From CAZSPL01 sp964608735 (lineage in GTDB: Bacteria > JAJVIF01 > JAPKYR01 > CAZSPL01), in the NCBI GenBank assembly GCA_964608735.1, contig CAZSPL010000175.1, positions 1 to 9,005 on the forward strand: a stretch of DNA of 9,005 nt. Direction: 5' to 3'. The notes beneath the pieces were generated by a model. The model was not told where the DNA came from and did not search any database. It worked only from the letters and a program-made list of their open reading frames with translations. The translations under genes were made by a program, and so were the position numbers. Numbering within the stretch: position 1 is the first letter of the stretch; each line of letters opens with the position of its first letter. This document shows, piece after piece, positions 1-6,529 of the stretch.

Positions 1-1036
1 CTGGGGTCTCGGGTCCCACGCCGGCTTCGACGCGCTTATCTTCCTCGGCTTTGTCCTCGCGTTTCTGTCCCGACGTTATCGACCACCAGATGCCACCGAG
101 CCCCGCCGCCACCGGGAGCAGAAGGTAGAACGGCATCTGCGGTACCAGGGCGAGTCCGGCGATGATGACACCGGCGATCATGATTGTCTTCGGCTTTGCT
201 TTTATCTGTTTGAAAAGGCTCGTCGAGATGTTCTCCTCGGCGGCGGCGTTGGTAACCGTAATACCGGTCGCCACCGACATCAACAGCGCCGGTATCTGGC
301 TTACGAGTCCGTCGCCGACGGTCAGCCGGGTGTATGTCTCGATCGACGTCGATGCAGTCATCCCGCGCTGTACCATGCCGATGATGAACCCGGCGCCGAT
401 GTTCACTATCGTGATAATGATACCCATGATGGCGTCGCCGCGGACATACCGCGACGCGCCGTCCATCGCCCCGAAGAAATCCGCTTCCTGTTCCAGTTTC
501 CGGCGTTTCTCGCGGGCCTGGTCCTCGGTGATAAGTCCGTTCGTAAGTTCCGCGTCGATCGACATCTGCTTGCCGGGCATCGCGTCCAGGGTGAACCGCG
601 CGGCGACTTCGCCGATACGCTGCGCGCCGTTCGAGATGACGATATAGTTCACCGCAACGAGGATGACGAATATCACGAGACCGACGACAAGATTGCCCGC
701 GATTACCCACGAGCCGAATGTCGAGATGATATGACCCGCATTCGCCTGGCTGAGGATCGAGCGCGTGGTGCTGATGTTCAGCGCGATGCGGAATATCGTC
801 ACCATCAACAGCCACGTCGGGAAAACCGAAAACTCCAGCGCCTCGCGGGCGTACATCGTCATCAAAATCGAGATGAAACCCGCTGTGAATGCGATTATGA
901 TGAGAAAGTCGAGCAGAAACGTCGGCAGCGGGATGACCATCATCATGATGCTCGCGACGACCATCATCGGCATCGCGACATCCGTCTGCCGAAGGATTCG
1001 TCCTATCACGCTGGTTGGTCCAAAAAGCTCAGCCAT
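1..1036 (-). CDS. flhA: Flagellar export protein FlhA, N-terminal 345 residues (cut by window edge)
   Basis: FlhA forms the nonameric export gate of the flagellar type III secretion system in the inner membrane. The minus frame is open from ATG at 1036 to the window edge. The FHIPEP family signature lies at residues 140-163 (RIGEVAARFTLD, then AMPGKQMSIDAE). Other family landmarks are FRIALNISTTRSIL (82-95), EADFFGAMDGAS (184-195) and GDGLVSQIPALL (241-252). About eight hydrophobic segments fall between residues 20 and 321, as expected for the membrane half; the cytoplasmic export-substrate domain (family total about 690 residues) lies beyond the window. The DAMPGKQM and EADFFGAMDGAS wording matches flagellar FlhA rather than injectisome SctV, which usually has DGMPGKQM and YGSMDGAMK. 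Where FlhA proteins commonly read IVTRA, this one reads TVTNA (260-264). The start has a modest AGGG ribosome site five bases upstream. Confidence 0.95.
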   Translation of the reverse strand, partial: MAELFGPTSVIGRILRQTDVAMPMMVVASIMMMVIPLPTFLLDFLIIIAFTAGFISILMTMYAREALEFSVFPTWLLMVTIFRIALNISTTRSILSQANAGHIISTFGSWVIAGNLVVGLVIFVILVAVNYIVISNGAQRIGEVAARFTLDAMPGKQMSIDAELTNGLITEDQAREKRRKLEQEADFFGAMDGASRYVRGDAIMGIIITIVNIGAGFIIGMVQRGMTASTSIETYTRLTVGDGLVSQIPALLMSVATGITVTNAAAEENISTSLFKQIKAKPKTIMIAGVIIAGLALVPQMPFYLLLPVAAGLGGIWWSITSGQKREDKAEEDKRVEAGVGPETP

Positions 1037-1077
1037 GAGAACCCTGTTCGCGCATCGAGTGCGTTAAACAATCTTTC

Positions 1078-1117
1078 CCGGCATATCACTATGCCGGAAT
1101 CCGCCCTGTTGAAGGGC
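1078..1117 (-). repeat. Two tandem hairpins in the flhA upstream region
   Basis: The first is a perfect 8-bp inverted repeat, CCGGCATA (1078-1085) and TATGCCGG (1090-1097), with a four-base TCAC loop. With one bulged C the stem extends by two more pairs. The second, GCCCT (1103-1107) and AGGGC (1113-1117), has a five-base loop. Neither is followed by a T-run on either strand, so they do not look like terminators. They lie 42-81 bases upstream of the flhA start and would fall in its leader if transcription begins further out. The perfect repeat could instead be a protein-binding operator. Confidence 0.5.
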
Positions 1118-1290
1118 ACTTTCCAATTGCTCGCACATTAATTTCGTTTAATCCATATTAAAAATGACCGCGTGCTATTCATATTTATTAAGCATTGATG
1201 CCGCACTTAGCGACAGGTTTCAAATCGCATTAAGCGGATTCACGCCCCTGTCCCGATTTTAATCCATGAACGCCGGAGTGAGAGTTCGTT
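1118..1290. promoter_or_regulatory. AT-rich divergent intergenic region
   Basis: This stretch separates flhA (leftward) from the membrane-protein gene at 1291 (rightward). Positions 1138-1195 are clearly AT-rich against GC-rich flanks, as is common where divergent promoters sit. I could not identify a convincing -35/-10 pair for either direction, nor sigma-54 or flagellar sigma-28 elements. The ribosome site of the rightward gene, GGAGTGAGAG, is at 1275-1284. Confidence 0.3.
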
Positions 1291-1914
1291 ATGCTCAAAT
1301 TGTCTTTTAATGAAATAATCGCCGTCGGTGTGCCGATGCTTGCATTCGCGACACTTACGAACAAGCAACCGGACGATATCCAGTGCATCACGGCGTTCTG
1401 GGGCGGATGGCTCGGGGCGGTTGCGTGGTTCGTCATACTCAGGCTGGAATACATCAATCCCTGCAAATTCATCTTCCTGTTCATGCTGCTTCCGGGGCTC
1501 CTTCTCGGCTCGACATATTACGTCTTGCGCAAGCCCGCTGAACTCAAGCCCATCGCGCCCGCAATCCAACAGCTTGCCGACGCTGGCGACAAGGCCGACG
1601 CCGGGGAAAGCGCGAAAATCAACGCCCGGGAAAAGGAAATCCTCACTGGACTCTTGACGGAAAGCGCATACATCTGGGGCGTGGGAAGCTTCGCATCGTT
1701 CCTGATATTCTTTAAACCGTTCCGTAAAATCGCGATGCGATGCGATTACGCTCTCAAGGACTGCTGCCGCAGCCGCGCTCTCCTTGGACGCAAGCCCGGC
1801 CAGTGCGATCCGCGCAAACTGCCGGGGGATATCAGCACCATTTACAAGAACAGGATATCGATCCCCAGTGACACTCCTATGCAACCGCGCGTACACGAAC
1901 CACTGGTCAAATAA
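1291..1914 (+). CDS. Unknown four-helix membrane protein, 207 aa
   Basis: I do not recognise this family. Hydrophobic segments lie at about residues 8-22, 32-52, 59-78 and 125-142. A hydrophilic stretch rich in Ala, Asp and Lys (about 80-118) separates helices 3 and 4. A basic tail follows, with a CC pair and two further Cys (about 145-207). The ATG is well placed behind GGAGTGAGAG (1275-1284). Third codon positions are GC-rich, as expected for a real gene in this region. A long open frame lies antisense (1240-1896), but it lacks a ribosome site and any recognisable protein character. The last 50 residues look less protein-like than the rest, so a late frameshift is possible but not shown. 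The gene diverges from flhA and converges on the epimerase gene, with a 42-base gap and no visible terminator. A flagellar link is only positional. Confidence 0.75.
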   Translation: MLKLSFNEIIAVGVPMLAFATLTNKQPDDIQCITAFWGGWLGAVAWFVILRLEYINPCKFIFLFMLLPGLLLGSTYYVLRKPAELKPIAPAIQQLADAGDKADAGESAKINAREKEILTGLLTESAYIWGVGSFASFLIFFKPFRKIAMRCDYALKDCCRSRALLGRKPGQCDPRKLPGDISTIYKNRISIPSDTPMQPRVHEPLVK

Positions 1915-1956
1915 TCCACAACTGCTTAACTCAATTCCCGATATTTGCGAACCGGC

Positions 1957-2886
1957 TTACGGGCGCGGTTTGTTCCACTCGATGACCTCATTTATCTTCT
2001 CGCCGATCTTCCACTTCGGCTCGAACCCGATCACTTCGCGCGAGTGAGAGATGTCCGCGATGGAATCCCCCGGTTCGCCCGGCTGCGCGGGACCATGTTG
2101 CGGCTTGATGGACGGATTTATCCTCTCCGAAAGCAGCTTGCCGATATCGTTCACGCTTGTACCGATGCCGGTGCCGAGGTTGAACACATCGCCGAATGCG
2201 TCGCCCGTCGCCGCAAGGTATGCCCCGTTCGCGATGTCGCTTACGTGGATGAAATCGCGCACCTGCTCGCCGTCGCCGAAGATGGTTGGCGTCTCGCCGT
2301 TGAACATCTGCCCGCAGAATATCGTGATGACCCCCACGTAGGGGCTCGGCGTCTGCCTGGTGCCGTATGTATTGAAGAACCGGCAGCTGTTCGCTTCGAG
2401 TCCCCAGAGATGTCCGAGCTGGCGCACATAATGTTCGCTCGCGAGTTTGCTGACGCCGTACGGGCTGGTCGGCCTCGTCGGATGTTTCTCATCCTGCGGC
2501 GAATAATCGGGATTGCCGTAGACCGCCATGGATGACGCGTAGATGAACCGCCGCGCGCCGGCATCGCGTGCCGCCTTCAATGCGTTGAGCGTGCCGATGA
2601 TGTTGACGTCGGCGTCGTCGATGAACTGCTCCACGGCGCGACGGATGCTTACCCGCGCCGCGAGATGGAATATATATTCGCTCCCGCGCATGGCATCGAG
2701 CATTGCGGCGGCATCCATGATATCGCCGACGATAAGCTCCGCGCCCGACGGGACATTCTCGCGCATCCCCACCGACAGGTTGTCGTAGCATCTGACGCGG
2801 TGCCCTTTCTGAAGGCACAGCTCCGCGAGATGGCTCCCGATAAATCCGGCTCCCCCGGTTATGAAAACATCGCCAAAGCTTGTCAT
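1957..2886 (-). CDS. NAD-dependent nucleotide-sugar epimerase/dehydratase, GalE-like extended SDR, 309 aa
   Basis: The enzyme is predicted to interconvert a nucleotide sugar in the cytosol, most likely by 4-epimerisation of a UDP-hexose, supplying surface polysaccharide or glycoprotein synthesis. The Rossmann motif TGGAGFIG is at residues 10-17. Asp35 in CYDNLS should bind the adenosine ribose of NAD. The catalytic set is Ser119 in ASSMAVYG, Tyr143 and Lys147 in SPYGVSK. The sugar-nucleotide half shows RFFNTYGTRQ (169-178) and the family motif RDFIHVSD (210-217), then FNLGTGIGTSV (235-245). The length of 309 is normal and nothing is truncated. The start follows GGAGGAG (2890-2896) closely. 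GalE, dehydratases and related epimerases share these motifs, so the exact substrate cannot be read from sequence. The gene sits alone between two other transcription units, with the terminator at 2963-2989 isolating it from the small gene upstream. Confidence 0.93.
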   Translation of the reverse strand: MTSFGDVFITGGAGFIGSHLAELCLQKGHRVRCYDNLSVGMRENVPSGAELIVGDIMDAAAMLDAMRGSEYIFHLAARVSIRRAVEQFIDDADVNIIGTLNALKAARDAGARRFIYASSMAVYGNPDYSPQDEKHPTRPTSPYGVSKLASEHYVRQLGHLWGLEANSCRFFNTYGTRQTPSPYVGVITIFCGQMFNGETPTIFGDGEQVRDFIHVSDIANGAYLAATGDAFGDVFNLGTGIGTSVNDIGKLLSERINPSIKPQHGPAQPGEPGDSIADISHSREVIGFEPKWKIGEKINEVIEWNKPRP

Positions 2887-2962
2887 CGTCTCCTCCGAAT
2901 GTCTATTCCGACCGGGGCGATTCTATCATTTGCGCGGTTGCGTTGGAAGCCGCGGGGCATAC

Positions 2963-2989
2963 AAAAACGCCCCCTATTCGGGGGCGTTT
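2963..2989 (-). terminator. Intrinsic terminator of the 84-aa gene
   Basis: Read on the minus strand, a 10-bp perfect stem (AAACGCCCCC with GGGGGCGTTT, loop of five) runs into five consecutive T. It begins 15 bases after the stop codon at 3005 and lies before the epimerase start. It therefore ends the small gene's transcript and implies that the epimerase has its own promoter, within about 2887-2962. On the plus strand the trailing T-run is only three long. Confidence 0.88.
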
Positions 2990-3004
2990 AAGCACGAAAA
3001 GGCT

Positions 3005-3259
3005 TCATTTATTCTTTTTCGGCTTCGAAACTCTAAGCCGTTTATCCGCCAATTCCTTCAACTTCCTCTTGAAGTCTGAGTTTTCGTCGAGGGTCGACCC
3101 CCGTATGAGGCTCTCGAACTCTTCGAGGATTCTCAGCTCGTCCGCTGTATACTCCTCGGGATTCTCACCCCATCGCGGTGACCTTTTCGGCGGTTTACGG
3201 TTTTCGATGTTCAGGCCGAAAGTGTCAATGAAGTCCTCCTTGCCGAGAAGTCGGCCCAT
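3005..3259 (-). CDS. Small charged soluble protein of unknown function, 84 aa
   Basis: I do not recognise it. The protein is hydrophilic with no signal peptide or membrane helix. Residues 38-75 are rich in Glu, Leu, Lys and Arg and likely helical (TADELRILEEFESLIRG, then KRKLKELADKR). The C-terminus is strongly basic (KPKKNK), and a proline-rich RKPPKRSPRW patch lies at 21-30. Two signals support a real gene: a strong ribosome site, GGAGGT (3266-3271), seven bases before the ATG, and an intrinsic terminator just after the stop. It is transcribed divergently from the gene at 3465 and so appears monocistronic. The basic tail and helical middle would suit nucleic-acid or protein binding, but that is only inference. 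Confidence 0.8.
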   Translation of the reverse strand: MGRLLGKEDFIDTFGLNIENRKPPKRSPRWGENPEEYTADELRILEEFESLIRGSTLDENSDFKRKLKELADKRLRVSKPKKNK

Positions 3260-3420
3260 AGGCTTACCTCCATGTCACCCCTGAATTTAATGCGCTTCCC
3301 CGGGGCAATTGGAGGTCCCCAAGTCCTTTACTCACAAACCGAATTAGTATCGGGCGCTGGAAGGGGCGTGTTATCTAACAAACCCTACCGACCTGAAACC
3401 GATGCAAAACAACCCTCGTT

Positions 3421-3429
3421 TGTTATAAT
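3421..3429 (+). promoter_or_regulatory. Extended -10 promoter for the 3465-4537 gene pair
   Basis: The sequence TGTTATAAT is a perfect TATAAT box (3424-3429) preceded by the TG of an extended -10 element. No good -35 box is present at 16-18 bases upstream, which is usual for extended -10 promoters. Transcription would begin near 3436, about 30 bases before the GTG start, leaving a short leader with GGGAGGAG at 3453-3460. Confidence 0.65.
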
Positions 3430-3464
3430 TGATGCAATACGTTTAGCGCACAGGGAGGAGATAA

Positions 3465-4052
3465 GTGGATCCATACATGACCGAACCGAGGCCGTCGATG
3501 GCAAAAGCCGTCATCATCGGGGGGATTGTCGGCGGTATTCTCGGGCTGATTCCCCTCATCAACAGCTTCAACTTCTGCTGCTGCCTGTGGTTTGTCGTCG
3601 GGGCGATAATCGCGGTACTCATCTATCGCGCCTCGTCACCGGTGGGCGTCACATCCGGCCACGGCGCGCTGATCGGCCTCGTAACCGGGTTGATCTGCGG
3701 CTTGATCTCCGGCGGCGGAGCATATGCGCTTTACGGGAACCAGTTCACCAATCCCGCGCTTTACGACCCGGGCAGCCCCGAAGCCCAGGAATTTATCGAT
3801 ATATTCCGCCAGACTTACTCAAGCGCGGGTATGTCCGACACCGACATAGACCAGATCATCGATCAGATTCAGAACATGATGACAAGCATCGGGCCCGAAG
3901 GCGCCGCTACGGCTATCCTGGTAATAATTATCTTCTATATCCTCATCGGGATGATATTCAGCGTGCTCGCGGGACTCATCACGGGCGCCATAGCCGGTAA
4001 GAAACAGCAGTTCCCCGAGGAACCGCCGCCTTATCAGCCGGCCAACATGTAA
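3465..4052 (+). CDS. Four-helix membrane protein with Gly-rich helices and a CCC motif, 195 aa
   Basis: This is an integral membrane protein of unknown function. Hydrophobic segments lie at about residues 13-33, 37-56, 67-88 and 147-177. The first and third are glycine-rich. The FCCCLWFVVGAI stretch (37-48), with three adjacent Cys, resembles small membrane proteins of unknown function in other bacteria; this is a memory of the pattern, not a search result. A polar segment (about 92-143, many Asp, Gln, Ile) separates helices 3 and 4 and may be a soluble helical loop. The C-terminus is proline-rich (PEEPPPYQP). The start is GTG, chosen because GGAGG (3454-3458) sits six bases upstream; an ATG four codons later has no such spacing. 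Its stop overlaps the next start (TAATG), implying coupled translation. Confidence 0.85.
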   Translation: MDPYMTEPRPSMAKAVIIGGIVGGILGLIPLINSFNFCCCLWFVVGAIIAVLIYRASSPVGVTSGHGALIGLVTGLICGLISGGGAYALYGNQFTNPALYDPGSPEAQEFIDIFRQTYSSAGMSDTDIDQIIDQIQNMMTSIGPEGAATAILVIIIFYILIGMIFSVLAGLITGAIAGKKQQFPEEPPPYQPANM

Positions 4053-4537
4053 TGCGCGCGAGGATTGCCATATACATCGCCTGTCTCGTCCTCGCGATAT
4101 TCATCTCAGGTTCGATAATCATCGCCCCCCGTCTCATCGAGGCGGGGGGGGTTTATGCGAAATGGGGCACGGTCGTTTACCTGACCTGCCACGGCTTATG
4201 CCACCAGATGCCCGAACGCTCATATTTCTGGAATGGAACGCAGATGGCCGTATGCCACCGATGCATCGGCATCTATGGAGGCGCGCTGCTCGGACTCATC
4301 ATCTATCCCTTCACACCATTTTTCCGAAAGGGGACATTCCCCTCGCTGAGATTATTCCTCATATTCATAATCCCCGTTGCGCTCGACCTGTTCGGCGAAA
4401 CCCTCCGAATTTATCCGGGCCATCCGTACATCCGCACCCTTACCGGCGCCCTCGCTGCATTCATCTGCTCCTTTTATGCTGTCCCCGGTTTGGAGGAATT
4501 TCTGAAGCTGATTGCCGGAAACAAGCAGTCATCTTAG
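4052..4537 (+). CDS. DUF2085 family membrane protein, 161 aa
   Basis: The family is of unknown function and is recognised by a conserved Cys/His signature, seen here as CHQMPERSYF (50-59) and MAVCHRCIGIYGGALLG (66-82). Cys46, Cys50, His51, Cys68 and Cys71 are spaced as in a metal site or disulfide pair; which is not known. Hydrophobic segments lie at about 5-25, 74-90, 100-113 and 126-146. A PVALDLFGET stretch (108-117) and RTLTGALAA (128-136) match the later conserved parts of the family. The start codon shares one base with the preceding stop, so this gene probably depends on translation of its neighbour, and the two may act together in the membrane. An eight-G run at 4144-4151 lies early in the gene. 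The stop is TAG. Confidence 0.88.
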   Translation: MRARIAIYIACLVLAIFISGSIIIAPRLIEAGGVYAKWGTVVYLTCHGLCHQMPERSYFWNGTQMAVCHRCIGIYGGALLGLIIYPFTPFFRKGTFPSLRLFLIFIIPVALDLFGETLRIYPGHPYIRTLTGALAAFICSFYAVPGLEEFLKLIAGNKQSS

Positions 4538-4680
4538 CTATAATCGCCGCGAGAGAATAGCCCGCGACAAAATCCCCCCACTATACATACTTTCCTTAAA
4601 TTATTTTTCTTTAAGAAAAATTACCCACCGCCCTTGAAAAAAAAAACAACGGTAAAATCAGATTGAAGTATCAGGGCATA

Positions 4681-4725
4681 GGGTTGTGGGTGAAAGGGGG
4701 ATGACAGTTCACCGCATCGCAACCC
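4681..4725. repeat. Nested imperfect inverted repeat upstream of the lipoprotein genes
   Basis: GGGTTG (4681-4686) pairs with CAACCC (4720-4725), and inside it GGTGAA (4689-4694) pairs with TTCACC (4708-4713). An asymmetric internal loop lies between the two stems and a G-rich 13-base loop at the tip. No T-run follows. It could be a structured leader element or an operator, and no riboswitch class is recognisable. Confidence 0.4.
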
Positions 4726-4877
4726 CTCAAAATTTAATTATCTGAAGCCGCGTACTCGATTCCGCGGAACATCGGTGGGGCGAGTCATGGAATGTAGCAA
4801 GAGGAAATTCATCATCGAACGGGCGTTCAGAACCCGGCTCGATGAACCTGTATTCGGCATCAAACTAAAATTAAACT

Positions 4878-4886
4878 TAAGGAGGT
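4878..4886 (+). promoter_or_regulatory. Ribosome binding site that fixes the propeller lipoprotein start
   Basis: TAAGGAGGT is a nine-base perfect complement to the usual 16S rRNA 3' end, five bases before the ATG at 4892. It decides for this ATG over the in-frame upstream start at 4775, and the signal peptide begins directly after it. Confidence 0.85.
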
Positions 4887-4891
4887 TGGCG

Positions 4892-5842
4892 ATGCAAGCA
4901 AAAAGAATTTTCTGGTTTGTCGGAGTTGTCTGCTTGGTGTTCATGGTATCATGTAGTGGTGGAGGAAACGGCGTGATGGGCCCTGGCGATGGAACCGATG
5001 GCGCGCGATCAGACTACACCCCCGGTCTTATTTCGGAATACTGCCGGAATCTTTGCTGGTACGGGTCGGATGTTGAAATTGCGGCGGAGAGCTACAACGA
5101 GAGCCGTGTCGATATTTCCGATGTCAGAACTTACTATACATCCGTAAGCTATACAGGAGATATTATAAGGCACGAAGGCGCTCCAGATGCATGCCATGAT
5201 TCTTTCGTTGTCTACGTATGGCAGGTGGACATTAGTCATGTAATGCAGGTGAAGTGGAGGGTTGGATATTACGACGACGGTGAAAGCACAATGTATTACA
5301 GCGATGTCTACACCGTGCCGAACGATGGAAACACGCATCAAGCATATCCTGCTGTTACAGCCTATATTGATCCTATGTCCGATAAAATGACCGTTCATAT
5401 CGTCTTTCAGAAGTTGGTGTCATACAATTGGCAGATATTTCACGAATGGTACGTACAAGGTACAGCCGACAACTACAATTCATTTGCGCCAAATTCAGAT
5501 TATCATGAAGAGGCGCCATGGTATCCCAAAAGGGTCTGCACGGGCTCCTATAACAACTGGCATCCAGACGTTGTCTGGTGGGGCAGATATGACGCGACTA
5601 ATGGAAACCGCTCAAGGGTGTTCGTTGTGTATGAACATTACATGGATTCTGACGGCGGCTGCGGCGATGTAAGAATTGCCTGGTGTTATTTGGACGAGGA
5701 CGCCATGACGCCGGAATGGTGTGGGCATGCGTTGATTGATGATCCGGATGGTCCGGACAATGACGAGATTTATGATCTGTCTCACTATCCCAGGATAGAT
5801 GTCGGGCAGGAACCAGATCTCAATAGCGGTAATTGGATATAG
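4892..5842 (+). CDS. Beta-propeller lipoprotein, N-terminal 316 residues up to an in-frame TAG
   Basis: This is the first part of a gene running 4892-6499 (535 positions if the amber is read through). Residues 1-21 form a lipoprotein signal peptide: basic QAKR, hydrophobic core, and MVSC with Cys21 as lipidation site. SerGly residues follow, not Asp, consistent with outer-membrane sorting in a diderm. The mature part repeats a pattern of a P-x-V/I strand, a polar loop, then a hydrophobic strand ending in an aromatic residue. Aromatic anchors fall at 110, 172, 247 and, beyond the stop, at 321, 390, 451 and 513, with spacings of 61-75. Seven such units suggest a seven-bladed beta-propeller on the cell surface or in the periplasm. 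Function and ligand are unknown. The frame ends in blade four, so this product alone would be an incomplete propeller. Confidence 0.7.
   Translation: MQAKRIFWFVGVVCLVFMVSCSGGGNGVMGPGDGTDGARSDYTPGLISEYCRNLCWYGSDVEIAAESYNESRVDISDVRTYYTSVSYTGDIIRHEGAPDACHDSFVVYVWQVDISHVMQVKWRVGYYDDGESTMYYSDVYTVPNDGNTHQAYPAVTAYIDPMSDKMTVHIVFQKLVSYNWQIFHEWYVQGTADNYNSFAPNSDYHEEAPWYPKRVCTGSYNNWHPDVVWWGRYDATNGNRSRVFVVYEHYMDSDGGCGDVRIAWCYLDEDAMTPEWCGHALIDDPDGPDNDEIYDLSHYPRIDVGQEPDLNSGNWI
5840..5842 (+). other. In-frame TAG interrupting the propeller gene
   Basis: The amber codon is preceded by ATA and followed by CTG. No frameshift is involved: the 4892 frame continues open from 5843 to 6499 with the same protein character. 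The stop takes the place of residue 317. By alignment of the repeats this column holds V106, V168, V243, I386, A447 and T509, a beta-strand position. One base change from several sense codons would create it. Confidence 0.85.
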
Positions 5843-6499
5843 CTGGCTGCATGGCATGAAAGAGAGCAGGCTTCATCTACCTGGGAGGATCCTATAGATA
5901 TCGACATTAAGTATAACTGGTGTGACGCTGACGATACAACGGTAGACACCACTAACTTCGGAGAGCTCGACTATCAGGGATGTGATGATTTCTGGGATAT
6001 GCTTCCGATCGTGGATTTCGACCTTCCGAGAAACGATACGGCCCTGATCCACTGCGCATTCACTCATTTCGATGAGGACTGGTATACACCTAAGAACATG
6101 TATTGGAATTCTGCAATGTGGGCTGGCGGTTATCCTGCGCCTGAAGTGTTTCGTGACAGCGTATATGATGAAGGTTTAACATCCCTGGCGGTCTGTGCTG
6201 ATAGACCATCTGGAACTGACTATGACGTAGCGTATGCTACTTGGATTCAACAAAGCGAATCAGGCCCGTGGTATGTTTATGCTACAGAAATCGATTATAG
6301 CGACAACGATGATCCTTCATTTGAGACTGGCGCTGGACAAATCGGGCAGGGAAGAACTTCTGATCCAAGTGAACACATTTACGGGCCGGTCCCTGCCACA
6401 AGACATGATTACATCACCCATATTGTCTGGTCTGACCGTGGCATTGACGGAACGGATGACTGGGACATTATGGAAGAGTCGGACGATAATCATTCTTAG
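5843..6499 (+). pseudogene. Beta-propeller lipoprotein, C-terminal 218 residues after the TAG
   Basis: This is the in-frame continuation of the gene at 4892. It opens with LAAWHERE, which completes the half-finished strand of blade four, and supplies blades five to seven (LPIVDFD, 371-377; LTSLAVCAD, 429-437; YGPVPATRHD, 497-506, numbered through the stop). It has no start codon with a ribosome site near its beginning. The first ATG, at 5999, lies inside blade five and lacks one, so independent translation is unlikely. Unless the amber is suppressed or is a sequence error, this part is silent. It ends at a TAG only 30 bases before the next gene, in the same transcription unit. The absence of any other damage suggests the interruption is very recent, or not real. 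Confidence 0.7.
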
Positions 6500-6517
6500 C
6501 AAGCCGCATTGGAAAGC

Positions 6518-6523
6518 GAGGTG
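6518..6523 (+). promoter_or_regulatory. Ribosome binding site that fixes the second lipoprotein start
   Basis: GAGGTG lies six bases before ATG 6530. The frame also opens at a TTG at 6509, but that codon has no ribosome site and would add seven residues before the signal peptide, so 6530 is preferred. Confidence 0.75.
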
Positions 6524-6529
6524 ATCACA

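Larger units (their letters stand above)
4538..4891. other. Gene-free intergenic stretch before the lipoprotein operon
   Basis: I see no gene here. Contents: an AT-rich segment (4583-4660) with an 8-bp hairpin ATTTTTCT/AGAAAAAT (4603-4621) and a ten-A run (4637-4646); a nested inverted repeat at 4681-4725; and a 10-bp palindrome TTCCGCGGAA (4760-4769). No convincing terminator for the upstream pair and no clear -35/-10 pair were found, although the promoter of the lipoprotein genes should lie here. An open frame runs from 4775 into the lipoprotein gene, but its first 39 codons precede a clear ribosome site and signal peptide, so I treat them as leader. Confidence 0.6.

Noticed and set aside
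36..815. Minus-strand open frame of 259 codons
   Set aside because: Arg/His-rich nonsense translation. It is an off-frame shadow of flhA, whose true frame carries the family signature.
1..1036. Injectisome export protein (SctV/InvA type) instead of FlhA
   Set aside because: Residues in the FHIPEP signature and the MDGAS segment match the flagellar branch.
1240..1896. Minus-strand open frame of 218 codons antisense to the gene at 1291
   Set aside because: No ribosome site, start is GTG, and no recognisable protein character overall. The plus frame has a good ribosome site, membrane helices and GC-rich third positions.
1945..2535. Plus-strand open frame of 196 codons antisense to the epimerase
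   Set aside because: The epimerase frame has all catalytic and cofactor motifs; this is its complement in a GC-rich gene.
3272..4000. Plus-strand open frame of 242 codons beginning before the 3465 gene
   Set aside because: Arg/His-rich shadow of the membrane protein in another frame. It crosses the promoter at 3421 and has no ribosome site of its own.
4603..4621. AT-only hairpin as terminator of the DUF2085 operon
   Set aside because: The stem contains one G:C pair only and is followed by TTACCC, not a T-run.
4775..4891. Possible 39-codon N-terminal extension of the propeller lipoprotein
   Set aside because: It would bury the signal peptide, and the ideal ribosome site at 4878-4886 marks the internal ATG at 4892.
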